Of a DNA stretch of 64,000 nt, positions 14,814-22,512 are shown piece by piece. Numbering within the stretch: position 1 is the stretch's first letter; every line of letters starts with the position of its first letter. The DNA comes from UBA2897 sp036733925 (GTDB taxonomy: Bacteria; Bacillota; Negativicutes; Selenomonadales; Selenomonadaceae): positions 14,694 through 78,693 of the forward strand of contig DAIMZO010000008.1 of NCBI GenBank assembly GCA_036733925.1. The letters are read 5' to 3'. A program made the translations under genes and the position numbers. Below the pieces are notes generated by a model. It made no database searches. It had not been told where the DNA came from and was given only the letters and a program-made list of their open reading frames with translations.

Positions 14814-15269
14814 ATGCAGGTTTCGACAAAATTCACCATTGCTATCCATCTTCTGGCGGCCGTCGATTTTTTCGGCGGCGCCTATTCGGTTACCAGCGCG
14901 TTCCTCGCGGGGAGCATCGGCACGAATCCGGTCATCATCCGCGGACTCATGCTGAAGCTGCGCGCGGCGGGCCTGATCGCGACTAAACGCGGGCCGGGCA
15001 GCATCACCCTGACGAAGCCCCTAGCGGATATCACGTTCCTCGACGTGTATCGCGCGGTCGAGACGGGCGGCAGGGAGAACCTGTTCCATTTTCACGAGAA
15101 CCCGAATCCGAAATGCCCGGTCGGGCGCAATATCCACCGCAGCCTCGACGGCATCTTGCAGGATATCCAGCAGCGTTTTGAGGCAGATCTCGCGCGTTAC
15201 ACGGTCGCTGATGTTGCCCAGAATATCCAGTCTTGCTTGAAGGAAGAGACATCCTCCGCGGAGGGATAA
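14814..15269 (+). CDS. Rrf2-family transcriptional regulator (YwnA-like)
   Basis: 151 residues. N-terminal winged helix: MQVSTKFTIAIHLLAAVDFF, then IGTNPVIIRGLMLKLRAAGLI (recognition helix) and the beta-wing RGPGSITLTKPLADITFLDVYRAVE. It has one Cys in the effector region (NPKCPVG) plus another near the end, not the three-Cys Fe-S set of IscR/NsrR. YwnA/CymR-like members sense redox or thiol signals without a cluster. It starts on the base after the macrodomain stop and is the last gene before repeat copy B. It may regulate the upstream block through the dyad at 10706; unproven. Confidence 0.85.
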   Translation: MQVSTKFTIAIHLLAAVDFFGGAYSVTSAFLAGSIGTNPVIIRGLMLKLRAAGLIATKRGPGSITLTKPLADITFLDVYRAVETGGRENLFHFHENPNPKCPVGRNIHRSLDGILQDIQQRFEADLARYTVADVAQNIQSCLKEETSSAEG

Positions 15270-15305
15270 GAAGCAATAGAGGAAGAAGCGGCGGATGGAT
15301 CGGCA

Positions 15306-15413
15306 ATTTTCCCGATTTCTGCTGGGAAAGAGTTCACGAATCGGAGAAAGTATGTTAAAATAGGATTGCTATGAAAGTTTGACGCTGGAGGGACATGCGC
15401 GTGCGGGTCATCA
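15306..15413 (+). repeat. Direct repeat copy B: duplicated rsmD promoter region before coaD
   Basis: A diverged copy of 9898-10012. Promoter elements, spacing and the first rsmD-like codons (ATGCGCGTGCGGGTCATCAC) are kept, but the rsmD frame is lost right after. It places an rsmD-type promoter directly before coaD. Confidence 0.85.
15333..15361 (+). promoter_or_regulatory. Predicted promoter of coaD (duplicate of the rsmD promoter)
   Basis: TTCACG (15333-15338), 17-base spacer, TAAAAT (15356-15361); identical layout to the promoter at 9924. Confidence 0.6.
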
Positions 15414-15464
15414 CTCGTCCGTCGCGCGTTTCCGGCAGAAAGACGGAAGCGAGGAGGCCTCGTC

Positions 15465-15974
15465 ATGAGTGTGCGGCGCGCGGTATGCGCGGGGAGCTTT
15501 GACCCCGTGACGCTCGGGCATCTCGACCTGTTCCGACGGGCGGCAGGGCTGTTCGATGAGCTGATTGTCTGTGTCTTCCACAACGTGCGGAAGCAGGGCC
15601 TGTTTTCTGCGGAGGAGCGCAAGGCGCTGATCGAGGGCGCGGTGAAGGAGGACGGCGGGATCCCGAATCTTCGCGTGGATACGTTTTCGGGACTGCTCGC
15701 GGACTATCTGCGCACGTATGAGGCGCAGTTCATTGTGCGCGGCGTGCGTTCGGCGGCCGACCTCGAGTATGAGCGGCGTCAGGCAGAGCTCAACCATCTG
15801 CTGTGCCCGGAGGCTGAGACGGTCTTCCTGCTGACGCGGCCGGAATACGCCTGCGTCAGCTCGTCTGCCACGCGGGAGGTCGCCGCATTCCACGGGGAGC
15901 TCGCGGGGCTTGTCCCGGCGAATGTGGCAGAGGCCCTGAGACAGAGATTCTACGAGCCGCCGCAGGCCCGGTGA
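15465..15974 (+). CDS. coaD: Phosphopantetheine adenylyltransferase
   Basis: 169 residues; penultimate CoA step, ATP + 4'-phosphopantetheine to dephospho-CoA. Nucleotidyltransferase motif GSFDPVTLGHLDLFRRA (TxGH) at the N-terminus, FIVRGVRSAADLEYE in the middle, and VSSSATREVAAFHG near the end (usual form ISSTxxRE). Ribosome site GAGGAGG precedes ATG 15465. It follows repeat copy B, not rsmD, so it is the displaced second gene of the usual rsmD-coaD pair. Confidence 0.94.
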   Translation: MSVRRAVCAGSFDPVTLGHLDLFRRAAGLFDELIVCVFHNVRKQGLFSAEERKALIEGAVKEDGGIPNLRVDTFSGLLADYLRTYEAQFIVRGVRSAADLEYERRQAELNHLLCPEAETVFLLTRPEYACVSSSATREVAAFHGELAGLVPANVAEALRQRFYEPPQAR

Positions 15975-16026
15975 AAGAGAAAAAACGCCCGGGAAGGGCT
16001 GAAAATAAGAAAGGGAGTACGCGTTT

Positions 16027-16713
16027 ATGTCAGTGCGCAAAACGTTGTCGAAAATCGAGGATATGGTAGTCGGGGCAAACAAGATGCCCTTCATGAATAA
16101 GGTGATGCTCGACGATACCGAGCTCATCCATTATGTGGACGAGCTTCGCAACGACCTCCCGAAAGAGCTCGACCGCGCGGCCGATATCATGGAGAACCGC
16201 GACCAGATTCTCGCGGACGCGCAGCAGGAAGCGGACCGCATCGTTGAGAACGCGAAGAACTATGCAACGAAGCTCGTCGATGACCATGTGATTGTCGAAC
16301 AGTCCCGTGCAAAGGGCAAGGAGATCCTGCAGCAGGTTCAGAGCCAGCAGGAGCAGATGCTCGACCACGCGCAGCAGATGGCGCGCGAGACCATCGAGCA
16401 GGCGCAGAAGCGCGCGAAGGAGCTCGAGGACAACGCGGATGCATACGCCGACCAGGTGTTCAAGAACCTGATCGCGCATGTCGGCGGCACGTTCCAGGGC
16501 GTCGAGAGCGCGGCGCACGGCGTACAGGAGATCCAGGGCGGCATCCAGCAGGCCATGCAGGTGCTCCAGCAGGGCCAGCTCCAGATGCAGCAGCAGCGCG
16601 AAAAGCGCCTGCAGATGGAGCAGGAACAGGCACCGCAGCAGGCCGCAAAGCGCCAGCCTGCGGTGGCAGAAGAAGCGCCGGAAAAGGAATCCCTGCCGCA
16701 GCCGCAGCAGTGA
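16027..16713 (+). CDS. Coiled-coil, Gln/Glu-rich protein of unknown function
   Basis: 228 residues. About 40-150 is one long charged helix with heptad character (ADAQQEADRIVENAKNYA, GKEILQQVQSQQEQMLDHAQ), like the stalk subunits of V-type ATPases, which is why such proteins are sometimes labelled ATPase. The C-terminal 60 residues are extremely Gln-rich. No TM segment or catalytic motif is visible. A DivIVA/GpsB-like scaffold is a possible alternative. It lies 52 bases after coaD, likely the same transcript, with a GGGAG ribosome site. Confidence 0.75.
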   Translation: MSVRKTLSKIEDMVVGANKMPFMNKVMLDDTELIHYVDELRNDLPKELDRAADIMENRDQILADAQQEADRIVENAKNYATKLVDDHVIVEQSRAKGKEILQQVQSQQEQMLDHAQQMARETIEQAQKRAKELEDNADAYADQVFKNLIAHVGGTFQGVESAAHGVQEIQGGIQQAMQVLQQGQLQMQQQREKRLQMEQEQAPQQAAKRQPAVAEEAPEKESLPQPQQ

Positions 16714-16756
16714 GCCGGATATCGGATATAGATAGAACGGAAAGAATAGAATGATA

Positions 16757-16788
16757 GAAAGGAAAGGCCGCAGTCGGTCTTTCCTTTC
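16757..16788 (+). terminator. Imperfect hairpin after the coiled-coil gene
   Basis: GAAAGGAAAGGCCG pairs with CGGTCTTTCCTTTC through a 4-base loop, with one G-U. No clear T tract follows, so termination is uncertain. Confidence 0.4.
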
Positions 16789-16808
16789 CGTGTCTAGGAG
16801 GGGGAAGC

Positions 16809-17567
16809 ATGACGGAAGAGGAGATCCGGGAACTGCTCCAGCGCTATAAAAGGGGAGAGATGGACGAGGAACAGGCCGTCCGGCAGATTGTGAGCACCTC
16901 CTTCGAGGAAATGCCGTATGCCGAGGTCGACCACGACCGCGAGCGGCGGCAGGGCTTCCCCGAAGTCATCTACGCGGAGGGCAAGACCAAGGAGCAGGTG
17001 CTCGGCATCCTGCAGAGCCTCGAGAAGCGCAGCAAGGGGAACCTGATGGCGACGCGCGCGAGCCGGGAGAAATACGACTACGTCAGGGCGGTGATGCCCG
17101 AGATGCAGTACGATGAGGCGGCGCGCATGATCTATCTTGACCGGGACAAGAGCGTGCAGCGTGACTCGTCCCATGAGATCCTGATCCTGACGGCAGGGAC
17201 GAGCGATATCTCCGTCGCGAGCGAGGCGGAGCGCACGGCGTACCTGTGGGGGAACGCCGTGCAGCATTTCTATGACTGCGGGGTCGCGGGAATCCACCGG
17301 CTTTTCGCGCATCTGCCGGCCATCCAGCGGGCGAACGTCATCATCGTCATCGCAGGCATGGAGGGCGCGCTGGCCTCCGTGGTCGGCGGCCTCACGGACA
17401 GGCCCGTCATCGCGGTGCCGACGAGCGTCGGTTACGGGGCATCGTTCCACGGACTCGCGGCGCTGCTCTCTATGCTGAACAGCTGTGCCGCCGGCGTTTC
17501 TGTCGTGAATATCGATAACGGGTTCGGGGCCGGCGTGCTCGCGAGCAAGATCAATCACATGCGCTAA
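16809..17567 (+). CDS. larB: LarB, pyridinium-3,5-biscarboxylate mononucleotide synthase
   Basis: 252 residues; carboxylates and hydrolyses nicotinate adenine dinucleotide in nickel-pincer cofactor (NPN) synthesis. The N-terminal part has the family start EEEIRELLQRYKRGEMDEEQA; the C-terminal half is PurE-like (ILTAGTSDISVASEAE, IVIAGMEGALASVVGGL, PVIAVPTSVGYGASFHG). Full length. It is followed 12 bases later by larC. GGAGGGGG ribosome site before ATG 16809. No larE or lactate racemase larA is in the window. Confidence 0.93.
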   Translation: MTEEEIRELLQRYKRGEMDEEQAVRQIVSTSFEEMPYAEVDHDRERRQGFPEVIYAEGKTKEQVLGILQSLEKRSKGNLMATRASREKYDYVRAVMPEMQYDEAARMIYLDRDKSVQRDSSHEILILTAGTSDISVASEAERTAYLWGNAVQHFYDCGVAGIHRLFAHLPAIQRANVIIVIAGMEGALASVVGGLTDRPVIAVPTSVGYGASFHGLAALLSMLNSCAAGVSVVNIDNGFGAGVLASKINHMR

Positions 17568-17579
17568 GGGGGCGGCAGG

Positions 17580-18785
17580 ATGAAAGCAATTTATCTCGAT
17601 GCATTTGCCGGCATCAGCGGCAATATGCTGCTCGGTGCCTTCCTGCAGGCGGGCGTGCCGCTTGCCTATCTCGAGCAGGAACTCGGCAAGCTCGGAAATG
17701 ATGGAGAGTATACGTTGAAGGCCAGCGATGTCAGCAAGAACGGCATCCAGGCCGTGTACGTGGATGTAGAGCTCAAAGCCCATGAGGGAGAGCATGACCA
17801 TCACGACCATCATCATCACCGCACGATGGCCGATATCCGCCGGATGATCGAGGGCTCGTCCCTCTCCGGGAATGTCAAGCGCCTCGCGCTCTCCATCTTC
17901 GAGGAGGCGGCGAAAGCCGAGGGAAAGGTGCACGGAAAGCCGGCAGAGGAAGTGGCATTCCACGAGATCGGGGCCACGGACTCCATCGTCGACATTGTCG
18001 GCTCGGCGATATGCCTTGACTATCTCGAGGTCGAACGCGTCTATGCGTCGCAGCTGACGCTCGGGCGCGGCTTCGTGCACTGCACGCACGGCCTGATGCC
18101 CGTCCCAGCGCCGGCTGTCGCGGAGCTCGTGAAGGGCTGGCCGACCGTGCCGGGCAGCGAGGAGAAGGAGCTGACGACGCCGACGGGCGCGGCGTTCATC
18201 CGCGCGCTCGCCTCGTATCACGACGGCCTGCCGCAGGGCTTTGATGCGGACTGCATCGCCTACGGCGCAGGGACCTGGGATCTTTCGATTCCGAATGTCC
18301 TGCGGCTGTACCTCGGGAGCTGCATGGGCGGCGAATCCGCCGCACGCTGCATCCTCGAGGCAAATATCGACGATATGAACCCGCAGATTTACGGTTATCT
18401 CTATGAGAAGCTGCTGGCGGCAGGCGCGCTCGACGTCTGGACGACGTCAATCTTCATGAAGAAGAACCGCCCGGCGCAGAAGCTCTCCGTCCTGACCGTC
18501 AAGGAGAAAAAAGAGGCACTCGCCGGCATCATCTTCCGCGAGACGACGAGCATCGGCCTGCGCGTGATCCCGGTCATGGAGCGCCTCGAGGCCTCGCGCC
18601 GCATGGCGAAGGTCGAGACGCGATACGGGACGGTGCACGGCAAGGTCAGCGCATGGCACGGCGAGATCGTGACGGTTTCTGCGGAATACGAGGACTGCCG
18701 GCGCTGCGCAGAGGCGCACGATGTCCCGCTGAAGACGGTCCAGCGCGAGGCTGTCCGCCTGCTCTGCGAGCGCCTAGGCGACTGA
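17580..18785 (+). CDS. larC: LarC, nickel insertion protein of the NPN cofactor pathway
   Basis: 401 residues; inserts Ni into the organic pincer precursor, CTP-dependent in the known enzyme. Family start KAIYLDAFAGISGNMLLGAF; a His-rich segment at 68-80 (eight His in 13 residues) is a probable Ni-binding site; ATDSIVDIVGSAICLDYL and LEANIDDMNPQIYGYL are further LarC marks. It is one unbroken frame, unlike Lactobacillus larC1/larC2, where a programmed frameshift is used. Co-transcribed with larB. Confidence 0.93.
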   Translation: MKAIYLDAFAGISGNMLLGAFLQAGVPLAYLEQELGKLGNDGEYTLKASDVSKNGIQAVYVDVELKAHEGEHDHHDHHHHRTMADIRRMIEGSSLSGNVKRLALSIFEEAAKAEGKVHGKPAEEVAFHEIGATDSIVDIVGSAICLDYLEVERVYASQLTLGRGFVHCTHGLMPVPAPAVAELVKGWPTVPGSEEKELTTPTGAAFIRALASYHDGLPQGFDADCIAYGAGTWDLSIPNVLRLYLGSCMGGESAARCILEANIDDMNPQIYGYLYEKLLAAGALDVWTTSIFMKKNRPAQKLSVLTVKEKKEALAGIIFRETTSIGLRVIPVMERLEASRRMAKVETRYGTVHGKVSAWHGEIVTVSAEYEDCRRCAEAHDVPLKTVQREAVRLLCERLGD

Positions 18786-18806
18786 AGGAGAAATACCGTT
18801 CCTGCG

Positions 18807-18835
18807 TTGACAAAGGGCAGGACGGCCGCTATAAT
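18807..18835 (+). promoter_or_regulatory. Consensus promoter of yceD-rpmF
   Basis: TTGACA (18807-18812), 17-base spacer, TATAAT (18830-18835): a perfect sigma-A promoter ending 19 bases upstream of the yceD start codon. Confidence 0.9.
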
Positions 18836-18854
18836 GGATTGAGGTTGATGCTGA

Positions 18855-19361
18855 ATGAATATGCTAGTGAATCTTGCGGATCTTTTGGCCGCGCCGGGCA
18901 GGGAGAAGCCGTTCTCGTTTGAGGCGGACGCCGAAGCGCTCGATGTCGTGTCGCCGGATTATTCGTTTGAAGGTCCCATCCGCATGGAGGGCCGGATTCT
19001 GAACACGGGAACCGGTATCCGCGCGGAGGGCACGGTCCAGGCGGTGAAGCATTTCACCTGTGACCGCTGCCTGAAGGACTGCACGGAGGAGCAGAGCCAT
19101 CCCTTCGAGGAAAATTTCCACGAGGGAAAGGAGGACGAGTCGGACAGCAGCTTTTACGAGGGCGATACCCTCGACCTGCTGCCGTTCCTGCGCGACGTCC
19201 TGGTCGCGTCACAGCCGATTCAGAATCTCTGCAAGTCGGACTGCAAGGGCCTTTGTCCGGTATGCGGCCACGATCTCAACGAAGGGGATTGCGGCTGCAA
19301 TCGCTTTGTGCCAGATCCGCGTTTGGCAGCATTACAGCAGTTATGGAAAAAAGACGAATGA
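18855..19361 (+). CDS. yceD: YceD/DUF177-family protein
   Basis: 168 residues. The family is almost always encoded just before rpmF, as here, and has a proposed link to 23S rRNA or ribosome metabolism; its function is not settled. Cys motifs: CDRCLKDC in the middle and CKSDCKGLCPVCGHDL..CGC near the end, likely zinc ribbons. An alternative start is the ATG two codons later; neither has a strong Shine-Dalgarno, and the promoter is so close that the leader is very short. Confidence 0.88.
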   Translation: MNMLVNLADLLAAPGREKPFSFEADAEALDVVSPDYSFEGPIRMEGRILNTGTGIRAEGTVQAVKHFTCDRCLKDCTEEQSHPFEENFHEGKEDESDSSFYEGDTLDLLPFLRDVLVASQPIQNLCKSDCKGLCPVCGHDLNEGDCGCNRFVPDPRLAALQQLWKKDE

Positions 19362-19378
19362 AAGAGGTGTAACAGAAA

Positions 19379-19558
19379 ATGGCAGTACCAAAGCGCAAAA
19401 TGTCCAAGGCACGCCGCGATAAGCGCCGTGCGAACTGGAAGCTCACTGCACCGGGCTACGTCGAGTGCCCGCAGTGCCACGAGCCGAAGCTCCCGCACCA
19501 TGTATGCATGGAGTGCGGTTACTACGATGGCCGCGAGGTCATCAAGGCTGCGGAGTAA
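19379..19558 (+). CDS. rpmF: 50S ribosomal protein L32
   Basis: 59 residues: MAVPKRKMSKARRDKRRANW, then ECPQCHEPKLPHHVCMECG with a four-Cys zinc ribbon (CxxC..CxxC), and a YYDGREVIK end. Located 17 bases after yceD, ribosome site AAGAGGTG. The zinc-binding form is the C+ paralogue. Confidence 0.96.
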   Translation: MAVPKRKMSKARRDKRRANWKLTAPGYVECPQCHEPKLPHHVCMECGYYDGREVIKAAE

Positions 19559-19567
19559 GCAGGATGG

Positions 19568-19596
19568 AAAGCAGAACCGCCGGGTTCTGCTTTTTT
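19568..19596 (+). terminator. Terminator after rpmF
   Basis: AAAGCAGAACC against GGTTCTGCTTT with loop GCCG and a T6 tail. Confidence 0.9.
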
Positions 19597-19629
19597 GCTG
19601 TTTCTGTGCTTTTCCTCAGACAAAAGAAC

Positions 19630-19658
19630 TTGCTTTTTTAGAAGGCAGAGCTTATAAT
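19630..19658 (+). promoter_or_regulatory. Predicted promoter of the fapR-fab cluster
   Basis: TTGCTT (19630-19635), 17-base spacer, TATAAT (19653-19658). A GGTACTAA sequence at 19686-19693 resembles one half of the FapR operator of Bacillus (TTAGTACC..); the other half is not at standard spacing, so autoregulation by FapR is only suggested. Confidence 0.65.
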
Positions 19659-19707
19659 AGCTTATTATATGAGATAGTAGAAGCAGGTACTAAAAGGAGG
19701 GGGAGCC

Positions 19708-20268
19708 ATGGCGCGCGTAAAAAAGAAGATCCGTCAGCAGCTTCTCCTGCGGCAGGTCAAGGAAAAGCCTTTCCTGACCGATGAAGAGCTCGCGCGGAAC
19801 CTCGCCGTCAGCGTCCAGACGATCCGTCTCGACCGTCTGGAGCTCGGCATCCCGGAACTGCGCGGCCGCATCCGCAAGATGGCGGAGCACGCGCAGAACA
19901 AGGTCAAGTCGATCCAGAGCGGCGAAGTGGTCGGGGAACTCATCGACCTCGAGCTCGGACATTCGGGCATCTCGCTGCTCCGGATCACCGAGGACATGGT
20001 CTTTGCGAAGAACAAGATCGCGAAGGGGCATTACATGTTCTCGCAGGCCGATTCGCTCGCGCTTGCCATCATCGACGCACCGATGGTCGTGACGGGGGTC
20101 GCGAACGTCAAATACATGGTGCCGGTACATGTCGGGGAAAAACTGATTGCCAAGGCGGAGATCGTGAAAGTGCGCGGCAATAAATATTTTGTCTGGGTCA
20201 AGACGCATAACGATACGCAGGAGGTCTTCCGCGCGAAATTCATCATGGTTTCGTGGGACGAAAAGTGA
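19708..20268 (+). CDS. fapR: FapR, malonyl-CoA-responsive fatty-acid regulator
   Basis: 186 residues. DeoR-like N-terminal HTH (DEELARNLAVSVQTIRLDRLELGIPELRGR), then a hot-dog fold effector domain (AKGHYMFSQADSLALAIIDAP, ANVKYMVPVHVGEKLIAKAEI). FapR represses lipid-synthesis genes until malonyl-CoA binds. Start ATG with AAAGGAGGGGG. First gene of the plsX-fab run; plsX begins 10 bases after its stop, the same order as in Bacillus. Confidence 0.93.
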   Translation: MARVKKKIRQQLLLRQVKEKPFLTDEELARNLAVSVQTIRLDRLELGIPELRGRIRKMAEHAQNKVKSIQSGEVVGELIDLELGHSGISLLRITEDMVFAKNKIAKGHYMFSQADSLALAIIDAPMVVTGVANVKYMVPVHVGEKLIAKAEIVKVRGNKYFVWVKTHNDTQEVFRAKFIMVSWDEK

Positions 20269-20278
20269 GGGGTCATTC

Positions 20279-21373
20279 GTGAAAATTGCAGTGGACGCCA
20301 TGGGCGGGGATTTCGCCCCGCTTGAGATTGTCAAGGGCTCGGTAGAGGCCGCAAAGAAATTCGGCTGCGGCATCGAGCTCGTCGGCGACGAGGCGCAGAT
20401 CAAAGAGGAACTGGGCAAATATCCGGAATGGCAGAAGCTCGATATATCCATCCATCCGACGACCGAGGTCATCGAGATGGGAGAGCATCCGGCGGAGGCC
20501 GTCCGCAAGAAGAAGGATTCGTCGCTGGTCGTCGCGACGCGACTCGTGAAGGACGGCACATGCGACGCGGTCCTGTCGGCCGGCAGCACCGGCGCGGCGG
20601 TCGCGGCGGCGCAGACCATCTTCAAGCGCATCCATGGCATCGGACGTCCGGCCATCGCGACGCCGATTCCGTCGCCGCAGGGCGTCACGCTGATGCTCGA
20701 TTCCGGGGCGAATGTCGACACGAAGCCGGAGCACCTGATGCAGTGCGGCATCATGGGCTCGATTTACGCGAAATACGTGTTCGGCATCGAGAGTCCGAAG
20801 GTCGGCCTGCTGAATATCGGCGAGGAAGAGACGAAAGGCAACGAGCAGGCAAAGGAGACGCACCGCCTGCTCAAGCGGCTGCACACCATCAATTTCTGCG
20901 GCAATGCGGAGGGACGTGATATCCCGAAAGGGACATTCGATGTCGTAATTTGTGATGGATTTGTTGGCAACGTTGTGCTAAAATTTGGAGAGGGTCTCGC
21001 TATCACGATCATGAAGCTGCTCAAAGATGCCATCATGCATGGAAGCATCTTCGCGAAGATCGGCGCCCTTCTCGTGAAGCCGACGTTGCTGCGGCTCGGC
21101 AAACGCCTCGACGTCACGGAGTATGGCGGCGCGCCGCTCCTCGGCGTCAACGGTGTCTGCATCATCGCGCACGGTTCGTCCAACGCGAAGTCCATCCGCA
21201 GCGCCATCGGCGTTGCGGACAGCTACGCGCGGCAGGACGTCCTCGGCCATATCCGCGACACGCTCGTAACGGAGGCGGAGCTCGCAGACAAGGAGGTCGA
21301 GGACGTCGCGGAGGAGGAGCGCCGGGAGAGACAGTCGAAACGGCATGCGGACAGTGAGGAACCGACGGATTAA
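20279..21373 (+). CDS. plsX: PlsX, phosphate acyltransferase
   Basis: 364 residues; makes acyl-phosphate from acyl-ACP for phospholipid synthesis. GTG start giving the invariant KIAVDAMGGDFAPLEIVKG; further marks are DAVLSAGSTGAAVAAA, MLDSGANVDTKPEHLMQ and GAPLLGVNGVCIIAHGSSN. The tail (about 335-364) is charged and Glu/Arg-rich. In most Firmicutes fabH or fabD follows; here fabK does. Confidence 0.94.
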   Translation: MKIAVDAMGGDFAPLEIVKGSVEAAKKFGCGIELVGDEAQIKEELGKYPEWQKLDISIHPTTEVIEMGEHPAEAVRKKKDSSLVVATRLVKDGTCDAVLSAGSTGAAVAAAQTIFKRIHGIGRPAIATPIPSPQGVTLMLDSGANVDTKPEHLMQCGIMGSIYAKYVFGIESPKVGLLNIGEEETKGNEQAKETHRLLKRLHTINFCGNAEGRDIPKGTFDVVICDGFVGNVVLKFGEGLAITIMKLLKDAIMHGSIFAKIGALLVKPTLLRLGKRLDVTEYGGAPLLGVNGVCIIAHGSSNAKSIRSAIGVADSYARQDVLGHIRDTLVTEAELADKEVEDVAEEERRERQSKRHADSEEPTD

Positions 21374-21472
21374 GCCCGAGTTTTATTCTGTTTTTTGGAC
21401 TTATTTTTCTTTTGCTTCACCGTGTTCATAGGAAGCGGCTTTTGCTGTTTCCCCTGAAGGAGGATTTATTAC

Positions 21473-22420
21473 ATGTTCGAAAACAATGTCATCTGCAAGA
21501 TGCTGGGGATAAAGGTCCCTATTTTCCAGGGAGGCATGGCCTGGATCGGCACCGCGGAGCTCGCTTCGGCCGTCTCGAATGCCGGCGGCCTCGGCATCAT
21601 CGGATCCGGCAATATGCCGCCGGATCTGCTGCGCGCGGAAATCCAGAAATGCAAGCGCTGGACAGATAAGCCGTTCGGCGTCAATGTCATGCTGCTGTCC
21701 CCGTATGTCAAAGAGGTCATGCAGGTCGTCATCGACGAGCATCCGGCAGTTGTCACGACGGGCGCCGGGAACCCGGGCGAGTACGTGCCGGCGCTCAAGG
21801 AAGTCGGCACGAAGGTCATCCCGGTCGTCGCGTCGACGGCTCTCGCGAAGCGCCTCGTGCGCGGCGGCGTCGATGCCGTGATCGCGGAGGGGCAGGAATC
21901 CGGCGGCCATATCGGCGAAATCTCGACGATGCCGCTGATCCCGCAGATCGTGGACGCCGTGGATGTGCCGGTCATCGGCGCGGGCGGCATCGCGGATTCG
22001 CGCGGCATGGCGGCGGCGTTCGCGCTCGGCGCACAGGCCGTGCAGATGGGCTCCCGTTTCGTCATGAGCGAGGAGTGCATCGCGCACCCGAACTATAAGG
22101 AAATGGTTCGCCGGGCGAAGGATCGCTCGACGGTCGTCACGGGCCGCACGCTCGGTCATCCGGCGCGCGTGCTGCGCAACAAGCTCACGCATAAGTTCTT
22201 CGAGCTCGAGGAGAGCGGCGCACCCGCGGAGGAGCTCGAGAAGCTCGGCGTCGGCTCGCTGCACCGCGCGACGCATGAGGGCGACGTGCAGAACGGCTCG
22301 GTTATGATTGGCGAGATCTCGGGCATGATCGATGACATCAAGCCGGTCAAGCAGATCATCGACGATATGGTCAGCGGCCTTCCGACGGTCTGCCAGCATT
22401 TGTCGGACGAAATGAACTGA
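21473..22420 (+). CDS. fabK: FabK, FMN-dependent enoyl-ACP reductase
   Basis: 315 residues, TIM-barrel flavoprotein doing the last reduction of each elongation round. Close in wording to pneumococcal FabK: VPIFQGGMAWIGTAELASAV, KPFGVNVMLLSPYV, VVTTGAGNPGEYV, DAVIAEGQESGGHIG, GAGGIADSRGMAAAFALGA and MGSRFVMSEECIAHPNYKE. FabK is resistant to triclosan. Start ATG after AAGGAGG. It lies 99 bases after plsX; a weak hairpin/T-run overlaps its stop. Confidence 0.92.
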   Translation: MFENNVICKMLGIKVPIFQGGMAWIGTAELASAVSNAGGLGIIGSGNMPPDLLRAEIQKCKRWTDKPFGVNVMLLSPYVKEVMQVVIDEHPAVVTTGAGNPGEYVPALKEVGTKVIPVVASTALAKRLVRGGVDAVIAEGQESGGHIGEISTMPLIPQIVDAVDVPVIGAGGIADSRGMAAAFALGAQAVQMGSRFVMSEECIAHPNYKEMVRRAKDRSTVVTGRTLGHPARVLRNKLTHKFFELEESGAPAEELEKLGVGSLHRATHEGDVQNGSVMIGEISGMIDDIKPVKQIIDDMVSGLPTVCQHLSDEMN

Positions 22421-22442
22421 TATATCACGGATATATCTTTTT
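22419..22442 (+). terminator. Weak AT-rich hairpin with T run after fabK
   Basis: GATATATC-ACG-GATATATC forms an 8-bp stem, then T5, overlapping the fabK stop. It could attenuate read-through into fabD; low strength. Confidence 0.35.
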
Positions 22443-22512
22443 GGGGGATAGATTGCGATAGATATTGAGAGATATAGGATCCGGTGTTTTTGAGGATGGG
22501 AGGTCCTTCGAT

